From Leptofilum sp965223285 (GTDB taxonomy: Bacteria > Chloroflexota > Anaerolineae > Promineifilales > Promineifilaceae), in the NCBI RefSeq assembly GCF_965223285.1, contig NZ_OZ244997.1, positions 186,001 through 250,000 of the forward strand: a DNA stretch of 64,000 nucleotides, read 5' to 3'. Position numbers and translations under genes: made by a program. A model generated the notes under the pieces. It did no database searches, was not told the DNA's origin, and worked only from the letters and a program-made list of their open reading frames with translations. This document shows, one piece after another, positions 10,801-17,201 of the stretch. How positions within the stretch are numbered: the first letter of the stretch is position 1; the number at the start of each line of letters is the position of its first letter.

Positions 10801-12352
10801 AAGAAGTCGGGACAGTCACCTGAAACGTAACATTTCCTCCCTCACCGGCAGCCAACTCATCAGACAGCCACCATTGAAGATCGGTAACAGATGCCGCTGG
10901 CGGCTCGGTCTGGCTCCAGGTATTGCCATTGTCGGTGGAATACAAGACCGTGTAGCTGGTTACCCCAGCAGGCAGCGTATTGCCAACGGCCGCAGTTCCA
11001 GCGATGTAGCTGGTTCCCGGAGGGATCGAATCTTGAATTACCAGAGGAATCCCCAGATTAGGATCGCCTACGCTCACAGGGCCCGTATTGGAAATTTCCA
11101 GCGTATAGGTCAGCGTGACCGGCAGCGTTGGGCCAACTACAGCTTGATCAACCTGCTTGTCCAGGGTCACTGTTGGCTCCCGGCTGATCAGTGGTGGGAT
11201 GTGATGCCCATAATCGCCATTGAATTTTTCATTGTCAAACCCTGACGCTACTTCCTGATAGGGCGTCAGGCTAGCCATGCAGACGCCATCGAGAGCCGCA
11301 TATTCGTAAAAAACAAGGCCAACCGCACCGGTATTGTCGGGAATGTCTTGAAAGTAGAGTTGGTCTACAAATGGGATCAGGTATTCACCGCCCCCTTGCA
11401 GCTTAACAATAACAATGCCATAAGTTCGCACCAGGCGGAAGCAGCCTGGATCATAGTTATTGGGGTCACCCACGGGCTGCATCCAGGCATTTTTATCGGG
11501 AATCAGATCCCCATCATTGTCAAAACCAGCCCCGACATTACCCAGATCATACCAGACGCCCTGAAGAACGGCCGTATCCCCAGGATAGACATCCGTTCCG
11601 CCAGTTGGTGTAACCGTATCCCAACCAAGCAACTCATCAATAGCATCTTTATAGATGTCTGGCACTTTGTTATCACCGTTGGGCCAAATCTTGTTGGCCG
11701 CGGCCGAAATTTCATTCCGCATGGTGACAATGAGCGTCTGGTCAGCAGCAAGAGCCGCGCCACTGTCATCGGCCGTTGCCCATACGTCAAATTCCAACCA
11801 TAAATCATCATCTGGTTTGACGCCGCCTGTTACCGTATTACCATTATCATCCAAGCGCGGGTAGCTCAGCAGCCAATATTGTGTCTGGCAACTGCCCGGT
11901 GCTAAGGTTCCTACATAGCGGCGGGCATCATTAGCACCAGCACTGCCTCCCTCATGTTTCAGAGCAAAGGTGCCCGTCAAACCAGTGTGGGTTCTTGAAG
12001 GATAGCTACCGGGTGTACTATCTGCACCGTTGAGATCGCCATTAGGATCAAAGTCGCCAATATAGGCAAACACATCCGTCAGCGGATTAGTGCCATCGTT
12101 ACAAAATTTTGCCCCAATCGTTGCCGATTCTGGCGCATAAGTTGAAGGTGACTCTACATTAGAATCTACAACAAGATTAGGTGCCGCCAGCATTTCAATC
12201 CGAAGATCTCCATCTGGATTGGCCGCGCGAACCTGATTCAGCCATAGAGAGTGAAAAGAAAACAGGAATCCAATAAGGATCACCAACCGCCAACGGGTTA
12301 TTATCCTGCATTTCAGGGAAAATTTTGTAATATATTCCAAGTTAGAATTCAT
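1895..12352 (-). CDS. Giant secreted surface protein with SdrD-B-like, DUF11, GEVED and 102-residue repeat domains
   Basis: This is a 3485-residue protein with an N-terminal signal peptide (residues about 1-43). A unique region follows, then DUF11 domains alternate with many SdrD-B-like (Cna_B-fold) domains, each opening with G-D-x-V/I-W/Y-x-D-x-N-G-D/N-G and an E-x-G-I/L-x-x-V turn. A GEVED domain (about 1890-2050) ends in the G-E-V-E-D-Y-N-W signature. Seven near-identical 102-residue units occupy about residues 2225-2935. Three more SdrD-B-like domains follow. A fibronectin-III-like domain (about 3370-3470) contains E-S-E-V-D-N-F-G-F, and the protein ends I-Y-L-P-L-V-I-G-G-N. The D-x-N-G-N-G-x-x-D loops suggest calcium binding. 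It is probably a long cell-surface stalk or adhesin; the ligand is unknown. No sortase LPxTG motif is seen. Confidence 0.9.
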   Translation of the reverse strand: MNSNLEYITKFSLKCRIITRWRLVILIGFLFSFHSLWLNQVRAANPDGDLRIEMLAAPNLVVDSNVESPSTYAPESATIGAKFCNDGTNPLTDVFAYIGDFDPNGDLNGADSTPGSYPSRTHTGLTGTFALKHEGGSAGANDARRYVGTLAPGSCQTQYWLLSYPRLDDNGNTVTGGVKPDDDLWLEFDVWATADDSGAALAADQTLIVTMRNEISAAANKIWPNGDNKVPDIYKDAIDELLGWDTVTPTGGTDVYPGDTAVLQGVWYDLGNVGAGFDNDGDLIPDKNAWMQPVGDPNNYDPGCFRLVRTYGIVIVKLQGGGEYLIPFVDQLYFQDIPDNTGAVGLVFYEYAALDGVCMASLTPYQEVASGFDNEKFNGDYGHHIPPLISREPTVTLDKQVDQAVVGPTLPVTLTYTLEISNTGPVSVGDPNLGIPLVIQDSIPPGTSYIAGTAAVGNTLPAGVTSYTVLYSTDNGNTWSQTEPPAASVTDLQWWLSDELAAGEGGNVTFQVTVPTSYMGAIVPNTGQLSFGYALPFAEDTAVTRIAGVNQIGDTVFADDGSGGGSQGNGIQDGTEAGIPGVTVSLYYDEDGDGVGDYLLETDTTDSSGNYLFTNLADGRYVVEVAPADAALPTGYAPTTETSMPVSLDVANSDPNPVVYLDADFGFSPALILEKNLTSPPPAYEGQTVTYSIEVTNAMPDGSFQPEYWATAAIAGSEFEATVADNANNILDEPDNSVNSHIIDWPDNLTFDGMVKGTGFQVGSCGTIVRVEALYQIALDGSLSNDYLRGTVQLNGTDWYNFTIDTATANSYAPPTGGGLLAVDITSSNAGHTGSVTDWATWDNAPANELQLAIGGEKLTNADRVGLLVDAIGVRITNDGSSCSSFTSDTVLNPVPLTDTYDPTKLSFVSADLPPTSVNGGTGTITWSNVGPINPGETQTINLTFDALEPTGSVAETITNTATVMNAYFVNGLPANDATDDAVTTLEPTGSIAGMVWSEGSGGSSGWIGGNGFEGVDLAAPNVTVELYGCTNGLGTLLDPATVNTNQNCTSGGGAGNNGTWELLATTTTDSNGDYLFEGLLDGFYTVLVDDATLPSTAVQTAEAGTASTNQASGGRTCSGDCDDRWGDLTQDLSLTFFNPIDTAGENITNVNFGYTVNPAIFGVIWEDSNGDGVRDTGEDDLGAGITITLTDNLGNTTTTVTLADGSYEFANLTAGNTYTVTVSAGTLPGSGWSNTADPDGTTDDQYVVGTLVAGEISGSHDFGYHQTGTAVIGDTIYYDWDGNGSQDSGDEGIPGVTVSLYEDSNGDGVLDTADDAFITSDVTNIDGNYTFSNLPAGDYIVVTEMPADTIATGDPDESGQCTVCDLHGASTGLTAGSTDDTLDFGFLPLGDGVIGDTVWLDSNGDGIQSGVQELGLANITVELMADLNGDASFDLVLTTITDANGNYLFENLPDGDYQIEVDLADPDLPTDGIGNAYVPTTNTRYDIALSGGSYLDADFGFAPLGAIGDTIYWDANGDGEYDWNEAGIPGVVITLTNASTQTLVIDGVSYPPGAVITTTTTDGDGRYLFDALPPAEYGVTVGPIAGSPLLTGDPEADGIPCTEPTAVGCDGATTVTIDYGTNFMGADFGYQSPGAFGDYVWFDQNSDGVQDAGEIGISGVVVTATTGADVTVGGINYPTGTTITTTTDYDGYYSFDNLISVGSSAVWTVTADTPANMSPTYDADATADANTTVTIDTSGTITAVGGTACTDCALTVDFGFEIVGPYALTGSVCLEDDTSSNRICGDGTDQPVGSYQVYLYNDGGMYLGTTLTDPSGVYTFTNLIDDTYYVAIGNTLPPLDTADLVTTAADTPATTITENVSSVYQTVIVDATTTANDGGSDPNMVEGVDFGYLSLVDFDFGDLPQSYNTTLEGNPSGPRHEVAPSPALYLGTQPPDSELNGVPDPAASSDGSDEDGVTPINIQGWTDGTDGGSVSVVVNGDGWLVGWIDFNDDGDLTDSGEMIIDQVVTTGTHTFTFDIPTGSTAGATDFYGRFRLFPAQPALSALAYTGPSSSGEVEDYNWLTSENPVIGIAKDLTDVSGNGDGSYTITYTLAVENLGDVPLQNVQVTDTLSDTFATADSYAAVNISSDLFTVNYPGYDGSSDVNLLSGSDSLALNTTAQITLTVVITPGGSLGPFNNTALASGDSPGGTPTQDTSDDGTDPDPDGEGDPDEPGENDPTPLLFAAVSGHVFEDTNGNGTQDVGEPDLPNIDVVITDVDGNTQTVTSDANGDYTAVVPAGSTTANVDETTLPTGYVQTAGADPTTVTAVAGSTTDIGDDGYQPQGTVSGHLYIDSNGNNTQDSGEPDLANVNIIITNTFGVTQTVATDINGDWSATVPVGSTTADVDETDPQYPTGYTQTEGADPTTVTAVAGTDTSAGNDGYYLPGTVFGHLYLDTNGNGTQDTGEPDLPNVDVIVTSSTGVTQTVATDANGDWTVDVPPGSTTADVDDTDPQYPTGYSQTEGTDPTTVTAVAGSNINAGNDGYYQAGTIFGHLYIDSNGNNTQDTGEPDLANVDLIITESNGITQTVTTDANGDWSATVRPGSTTADVDETDTDYPTGYTQTEGTDPTTVTAVAGSSINAGNDGYYLPGTVSGHLYIDTNGNGTQDAGEPNLANVDLTITDSNGITQTVTTNTGGNWIATVPPGTTTADVDETDTDYPTGYTQTEGTDPTTVTAVAGSDTSAGIDGYHLPGTVSGHLYLDSNGNGIQDAGEPDLANVDIIITDSNGITQTVSTDANGDWMATVPPGSTTADVDETDPQYPTGYTQTEGTDPTTVTAVAGTDTSAGNDGYYLPGTVSGHLYIDTNGNGTQDAGEPNLTNVDVVITNSNGITQTVTTDANGDWIATVPPGSTTADIDETDPDYPTGSTQTEGTDPTTVTAVAGTNTPTDIDGFYLPASIGDLVWHDSNSNGIQDGGEPGLQNVTVNLYDGTGAFVISSNTNASGIYTFTNLIPGDYYLEFVLPSGYAFTYADNSASDLNDSDANPATGQTAVTTLTAGENDPTWDAGLYQTVRLGNRVWFDVNNNGRLDAGEQPIPGILMELLDGVGNPVISPMTGQPITTITSADGVYLFENLPPGDYIVRVAESNFDEWTDPLYGFVSSQNDVSPDPTVDPDSNESDVDDNGRNNPDPANGGIVSYPVRLTVGGEPTNEGQDEDGSYANNSSNLTVDFGFFELLTLGNYIWLDNNENSRIDSGEPGVNGVVICLLDGNGNPVRHPVTNQPISTTTNQAGFYQFTNLYPGEYQVLVGAENFQAGGALEGYWSSPGAVDPDDNSDIDDNGLDEVEPWQTGIVSDPVRLDYDLEPDNNDDTDDNDNTNLTVDMGFVGTPTAVTLTSFTATNLGNQRVRISWITESEVDNFGFRIYRSSSNSFGSATEVHFEPTAVPGGSGPGANYSYTDTVPGNGTYYYWLVDVETGGATEVHGPITVEVTPFINIYLPLVIGGN
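3545..5672 (-). repeat. Seven tandem 306-bp repeats inside the giant surface-protein gene
   Basis: Seven units encode 102-residue modules that begin G-T-V-S-G-H-L-Y-x-D and contain T-V-T-A-V-A-G near the end. An anchor decamer, AACGGCCGTT or one variant, falls at 3587, 3893, 4199, 4505, 4811, 5117 and 5423: exactly 306 bp apart each time. The unit at 5117 carries ACGGCTGT instead. Equal spacing and high identity point to expansion by unequal recombination, and copy number may vary between strains. Confidence 0.95.
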
Positions 12353-12968
12353 TGGGCAGCTGCTCCAGACTTCAGTGTAATATTATTGATAATTGGTAAA
12401 TAAATATGTGGGGGTAACTAGACTCCTTACTCTGGAAATTAGGTGGATTTTCTGGCAGAAGAACTGACAAAGGAGGGTGAAGGGACTATTTTCCCAACCC
12501 ACTGAAAGTTACTGTTTGTGTGTGGAAACGGCCGTTAATTACGGTAAGTAATGGCTCACTGGAATGGAAAGGGGAGCAGTAAAAAGTTCCTGAAATCGGG
12601 CTTGAATTTGAAAATAGGAGAAAGATTCCCTCAGACAATTGCGAATGGCACACAAGCACAATTATTGGCTATTCGTTTTGAATGTGATGTCCTAACCGTG
12701 TATAGCTATTAGCGTAGCAAAAACGTGCTTTTTGACGGCCGTTTCGGTGACATTTCATCGGGTAATTTTTACAATTGTGGGCAATAATTTGAATAAGATT
12801 TGCTGAGGCAGTCGGCATCTAATTTCCGAGCAACGTTCTTCACCTGTCAACTCCCTCAATTTGTGTGTCTATCATATTTAACTGTTACAAAAATCGCGCT
12901 GAACGCGACATTACTAATATACTTTTTGCCCTGGTTGATACATATACCAGGCACATATGAGGTGGATC
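12353..12968. other. Divergent intergenic region (616 bp)
   Basis: This A/T-rich spacer separates the divergently read giant surface-protein gene and the PA14/SH3b gene. It holds two ACGGCCGT palindromes (about 12532 and 12737). A short inverted repeat, CCTGGT and ACCAGG, lies at about 12930-12949, some 20 bp before the PA14 start. I see no convincing sigma-70 promoter, RNA gene or further coding sequence. Confidence 0.5.
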
Positions 12969-14741
12969 ATGAAGAAACAACGATTTATTTTGGTTTTTCT
13001 GGCCGCCATGATGCTGCTAGGAGGGTTGTTGGTCTTTGTTCCGGCCAACTCGCTGCAAGCGGCAGATTCTAGCTGGCAGGCCACTTATTGGAACAACAAA
13101 ACCTTGTCTGGCTCGCCCGTTTTGGTACGTAATGAGGCGGAGCTAAACAACGATTGGGGGGATGGCACGCCAGACGCCATCATCGACAAGGATCAATTTT
13201 CGGCCCGCTGGACGCGCAGCATTAACTTTCCCACATCCAGCAGTTACCGCTTTACAGCTACCACTGACGATGGGATGCGCGTTTACGTTGATAATGTGCT
13301 GATCATCGATTCCTGGTGGGATAGCCAGGTGCATTCACTGTCGGCAGATGTTTATTTGAATGCTGGCAACCACAGCGTGAAGGTGGAGTATTATGAAGCT
13401 GGGGGGAAGGCGGTGGCTAAACTGTCGTGGACGGCCGTTGGCGGCACAGCTCCGGTTCCTATTGCCAACTGGAAGGGTGAATATTTCAATAACATGAGCC
13501 TCAGCGGCAATCCGGTATTGGTTCGTGACGATGCCAGCATAAACTTCGACTGGGGCGTTGGCTCCCCCGGCGCAACGGTTGTAGCCGACCAATTTTCGGC
13601 ACGCTGGACGCGCAGCCTGAACTTCGAGTCGGGACGATACCGCTTTACTGCCCAAGTGGATGACGGGATACGGCTTTGGGTAAACAATCAGCTCATCATT
13701 AACCAGTGGGTGAATGGCAATACCAGCTACTCGGCAGAAATTGATCTGCCCAACGGCAGCATCCCCATCCAGATGGAGTATTTTGAAAACGTGGGGGGCG
13801 CGGTTGCGAAACTGAGCTGGGTGAAATTAAGTGGTTCGGGCAACTGGACAGGACAATATTTCAACAACAAGACGCTCAGCGGTTCACCGGTTCTTACCCG
13901 CAACGAAAGCCAGGTTAACTTTAACTGGGGGAGTGGATCGCCGGGAACGGCCGTTCCCAGTGACAACTTCTCCGCTCGCTGGAACCGGACGCTGAACTTT
14001 GCCGCAGGCCGCTACCGCTTCACCGCCACAGCAGATGATGGCGTGCGGATGTGGGTAAACGGCCAGCTCATTATCAACGGCTGGAAAGACCAGGTGCCAA
14101 CAACGTACAGCGGCGAAATTGATTTGCCCGGCGGCTCGACTCCGCTACAGGTGGAATATTATGAAGCAACGGGCGGTGCGCAGGTGCAGGTGAGCTGGAC
14201 ACCCATCTCTACCACGCCAACAACCCCCGCTACGCCTGGGCCAACGGCCGGAACCGGAACAGTGGTGAGTGCTTATCTGAACATTCGCACGGGACCGGGC
14301 ATTCAGTACAGCATCATTACCACGTTGGTGAGAAACCAAACCGTAAACCTGACGGGTTACCGAAACGCTGATGCCAACTGGGTGCAAATTAATATGTCAG
14401 ACGGCACCAAGGCATGGGTCAGTGGTAAATCGTACTATCTGCATACAAACGTAAGCATTGCCAACATGCCAGTCTGGCAGGGTACGACTCCCACACCAAC
14501 GCCTGCCAGTGGCACCGGGTCGATCCTGAACGCTTATTATGTCAATGTAAGGACGGGACCTGGGGTGAGTTTCCCGGTGATTACGGCCGTTCCCTCTGGC
14601 ACAACCGTCACCTTACTGGGGCGGAATAGCAGCACAACTTGGCTTAAACTGCGGCTGCCGAACGGTACGGTAGGCTGGATGAATGCATATTACATCAGTA
14701 ACAGCGCAACCTTCCCTAGCTTGCCCGTTTTAGGAAGCTAA
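12969..14741 (+). CDS. Secreted protein with three PA14-like and two SH3b domains
   Basis: The 590-residue product has a signal peptide (M-K-K-Q-R-F then a hydrophobic core, cleavage near residue 31). Three PA14-like beta-barrel modules lie at about 35-157, 168-287 and 292-412. Each begins W-x-x-x-Y-F/W-N-N-K/M and contains D-x-F-S-A-R-W-x-R and R-F-T-A-x-x-D-D-G-x-R. Two bacterial SH3 (SH3b) domains follow at about 429-490 and 517-580, each with the N-I/V-R-T-G-P-G signature, joined by T/P linkers. PA14 and SH3b families bind carbohydrate or peptidoglycan, so a cell-wall or glycan-binding role is inferred. I chose the ATG at 12969 because GAGGT at 12959-12963 sits 5 bp before it; an in-frame ATG at 12957 has no such site. 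Confidence 0.9.
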   Translation: MKKQRFILVFLAAMMLLGGLLVFVPANSLQAADSSWQATYWNNKTLSGSPVLVRNEAELNNDWGDGTPDAIIDKDQFSARWTRSINFPTSSSYRFTATTDDGMRVYVDNVLIIDSWWDSQVHSLSADVYLNAGNHSVKVEYYEAGGKAVAKLSWTAVGGTAPVPIANWKGEYFNNMSLSGNPVLVRDDASINFDWGVGSPGATVVADQFSARWTRSLNFESGRYRFTAQVDDGIRLWVNNQLIINQWVNGNTSYSAEIDLPNGSIPIQMEYFENVGGAVAKLSWVKLSGSGNWTGQYFNNKTLSGSPVLTRNESQVNFNWGSGSPGTAVPSDNFSARWNRTLNFAAGRYRFTATADDGVRMWVNGQLIINGWKDQVPTTYSGEIDLPGGSTPLQVEYYEATGGAQVQVSWTPISTTPTTPATPGPTAGTGTVVSAYLNIRTGPGIQYSIITTLVRNQTVNLTGYRNADANWVQINMSDGTKAWVSGKSYYLHTNVSIANMPVWQGTTPTPTPASGTGSILNAYYVNVRTGPGVSFPVITAVPSGTTVTLLGRNSSTTWLKLRLPNGTVGWMNAYYISNSATFPSLPVLGS

Positions 14742-14748
14742 CATCTTA

Positions 14749-14808
14749 TTTCCCGGAAAATGCATGCGCCAACTTGTTCAGGCGTGCGTTTTCCGGGAAA
14801 TTTTGTTT
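14749..14808. terminator. Rho-independent terminator of the PA14/SH3b gene
   Basis: TTTCCCGGAAAA at 14749-14760 pairs perfectly with TTTTCCGGGAAA at 14789-14800. The stem is extended by an imperfect GCGCC/GGCG inner helix and followed by TTTTGTTT. It starts 8 bp after the PA14/SH3b stop codon. Confidence 0.85.
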
Positions 14809-14838
14809 ACAGCAACACTTACTTATTCGCCCTAACCA

Positions 14839-14899
14839 GACTACAAAAGTCTTGGGTCTAATGGTGCTAATTCCCAAAGAGAATAAGACTTTTGTAGTC
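14839..14899. repeat. 15-bp perfect inverted repeat, likely terminator for the TAP-like gene
   Basis: GACTACAAAAGTCTT (14839-14853) is perfectly inverted at 14885-14899 around a 31-nt centre. It lies just beyond the stop of the minus-strand TAP-like gene, where a terminator is expected. Its inner 11 bp, ACAAAAGTCTT, recurs in the hairpin at 54332-54366 downstream of lysS, so the two may belong to one repeat family. Confidence 0.6.
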
Positions 14900-14917
14900 T
14901 TCATTGCGTAAGTCTTC

Positions 14918-17023
14918 TTAGTTACGCGTCAAGGCATCCATGCTTGGGGTGAAAACTGCATCGTAGAGAGCATCAGTTTGGTTACTATCGCTAATCATAA
15001 TGACCACGAGCAAGCCCGCCTCATCTTCATAAAAACCAGCATTGATGGGGAAACCCTGGAAATCAGCGGCGTACAGTGTCCAGGTACGGCCGTTTGCATC
15101 CACATAGTCCCCGCTTTCTGCCAAACCATCTTCCAGGCCAAGCTGAGACGCCAGCAGGTTGAGGAACACGTCCGGTCCTAATCCAGGTGGGCCAGCTTGC
15201 TGAATAATCACCGTCTGATCCAAGGCTGACTCACCACGGCCGTAGGTACCTGGGGCAATTTCCTCCCAGCCAACGGGCTTTTCGCCAGAGATGCCAAAAT
15301 CGGCATTTGTGTAGGCTTCTAGCTCAATGGTTAGATCTGCCACGGGCACCACAAATTGCGGCCCGCTCATCTCTACCAAACAAGCGGCATTTGGCTCCGT
15401 CGTCGGATCCTCAACGAAGGCTTGCGTAATGGCCAATGGACAATCACCAGAAACGCTGGCCCCATGCCCAATACCGGGGAACTCAAAGTAGTAAAAGTCG
15501 GTTAACCCTTCGGCCACATCTTGCCCCCAGCTAGGCGGGGTGATGGGATCATACTCACCTGCCAAAACGAGGGTCGGCAGATCACTGTTGACCAGCATAT
15601 TTTCGATTGGGTCTGCCTGGCCCGATTGCCACAAATCGCAAACGGCAAAGCCAAATTGCCCCGTCACGGAACTGGCTTCAAACAGTTCGTTAAGGTAGGG
15701 ATAGGCGGTAGATGGCATGGTGTCACCGGGCGTGCCAAAGCTAATCTCTTCGTTGCACTGCACAGAAAGCTGCATCCCTTGGCTGAAAAATTCCTGCTGG
15801 TAAAGCAAATTGGTCACTAGCGGACTGAGATCGGTGGTACGGCCGTCGCGAACATCATAAATGAGCTTGGGCATGATTGGGAACAGTTCGACGCTGTAAA
15901 GGGCGTTAAACAGCAAACTTACCATGAAGTCGCCATTGAGAAGCGCATCATAATTTTGCCGATCGGTCAAATTATAGACGTCCAGCAGAATCGGATTTTC
16001 GTTCATGTCGGCGACCAATTGGGCAAAGACCTCAGCCAAATTGGGGTAAGCGGCGTCACAGGCAGGGTCAGCGGCACATCCTTCAAAGAAAACAGTGAAG
16101 GCGCGTTCAGCATTTACGGCCGTTTCCAACTGTAAATTGGCCGCCAAGGGGTATGCAGAATCCAATATAACACTGCGGATGCCTTCTGGGTAATCCCGCA
16201 TAACGGTTTGTGCCAGGCGGGTGCCGTAGGAAATGCCAAACAGGTTCCACTCATCGTATCCTAACGCAATCCGCAAATCAGCGACGTCGGCTGCATTTTC
16301 GGCACTGTTGTACGCCGTCAGGTCGATGCCTTCATCAACCAAACGCTCGCGGCATTCAGCCAGTGCTTCCAAATTCAACGCTTGTCCTTCTTCCGTGGTC
16401 AAATCATCATCCAGCGTATCCAGCGTAAGATCGATGAGTTCCGGACAGGCCAGGGAGGGTTCCGAGTAGCCCGTGCCGCGCTGATCGAACATGATGAAGT
16501 CATGGTTTGCCAGGAAGGGGGCAAAGCGGTCTTCAAAAATGAGTGGCACTGTTTCCAGCGCATCGCCACCAGGGCCACCTTCCAAATAAAGGATGGGGTC
16601 TGGGGCAGGATTTTCACTTTCGCTAGCAAAAATAGCAACGTGCAGTTGTACGGTACGGCTGTTTTCCACATTGTCCCGGTTCTCAGGCACGGTCAGATAA
16701 CCACATTCCACATCGCGATTGCCAGGAATGCCAAATTCACAGGTTGTAAATTCAAAGGTTGGCACATAAGCGGGTTCCGGAGTGGCCGTCGGTTCTGGTG
16801 TGGAAGTGGGCTCTGGCGTGGCTGTTGGGGGCAGCGGCGTGGCCGTCGGTTCGTCAGTGGCTGTGGGTTCCGCTATGGGATCAGGCTGTTCTTCATCGGT
16901 GGTATTGTCAGCAACGGCCGTTGGCTCTGGCGTTGGCGTTGCCTCTTCAGAATTACAGCCAACCAGAATCAGTACAGCAGAAGCTACTAGCCCCAGCCGA
17001 AACGTAATTGGTAATGATTTCAT
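14918..17023 (-). CDS. TAP-like alpha/beta hydrolase lipoprotein (peptidase S33-like)
   Basis: This 701-residue lipoprotein has a lipobox L-V-G-C with the lipidated Cys at residue 23. A Pro/Thr/Glu-rich linker (about 27-86) leads to an alpha/beta-hydrolase domain. The oxyanion segment L-E-G-G-P-G-G (about 147-153), M-F-D-Q-R-G-T-G, and the nucleophile elbow G-I-S-Y-G with Ser265 are present. The D-P-I-T-P-P segment and the G-H-G-A-S motif supply the likely Asp and His. This is the arrangement of the tripeptidyl-aminopeptidase (TAP, S33) family, with an extra C-terminal domain of about 130 residues that I do not recognise. It is probably an outward-facing membrane-anchored peptidase or esterase. 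AGGAG lies 8 bp before the ATG. The gene appears monocistronic. Confidence 0.88.
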   Translation of the reverse strand: MKSLPITFRLGLVASAVLILVGCNSEEATPTPEPTAVADNTTDEEQPDPIAEPTATDEPTATPLPPTATPEPTSTPEPTATPEPAYVPTFEFTTCEFGIPGNRDVECGYLTVPENRDNVENSRTVQLHVAIFASESENPAPDPILYLEGGPGGDALETVPLIFEDRFAPFLANHDFIMFDQRGTGYSEPSLACPELIDLTLDTLDDDLTTEEGQALNLEALAECRERLVDEGIDLTAYNSAENAADVADLRIALGYDEWNLFGISYGTRLAQTVMRDYPEGIRSVILDSAYPLAANLQLETAVNAERAFTVFFEGCAADPACDAAYPNLAEVFAQLVADMNENPILLDVYNLTDRQNYDALLNGDFMVSLLFNALYSVELFPIMPKLIYDVRDGRTTDLSPLVTNLLYQQEFFSQGMQLSVQCNEEISFGTPGDTMPSTAYPYLNELFEASSVTGQFGFAVCDLWQSGQADPIENMLVNSDLPTLVLAGEYDPITPPSWGQDVAEGLTDFYYFEFPGIGHGASVSGDCPLAITQAFVEDPTTEPNAACLVEMSGPQFVVPVADLTIELEAYTNADFGISGEKPVGWEEIAPGTYGRGESALDQTVIIQQAGPPGLGPDVFLNLLASQLGLEDGLAESGDYVDANGRTWTLYAADFQGFPINAGFYEDEAGLLVVIMISDSNQTDALYDAVFTPSMDALTRN

Positions 17024-17091
17024 CCAAAAAACTCCTAAACACCGTCAGCACGGTGCAAATGGGCAGAAAGGTCTGCAAATTAAATGAAAGG

Positions 17092-17130
17092 TGGGGATGG
17101 AACGGCCGTTTGCCACACCGCCCATCCCCA
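17092..17130 (-). terminator. Possible terminator hairpin after the antiporter gene
   Basis: TGGGGATGG at 17092-17100 pairs with CCATCCCCA at 17122-17130, with an ACGGCCGT palindrome in the loop. It lies about 70 bp downstream of the antiporter stop and about 70 bp upstream of the TAP-like start. The following T-run on the minus strand is weak, so termination is uncertain. Confidence 0.4.
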
Positions 17131-17201
17131 GACCTACAAGATCATAGGCAAGCAGTCGCTTGCGTAGACAAGTATACGTTACAAACCCTAAAAGGTAACG
17201 G

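Noticed and set aside
12800..13072. Plus-strand open frame overlapping the PA14/SH3b start
   Set aside because: It is in another frame, ends inside the signal-peptide region and has no ribosome-binding site.
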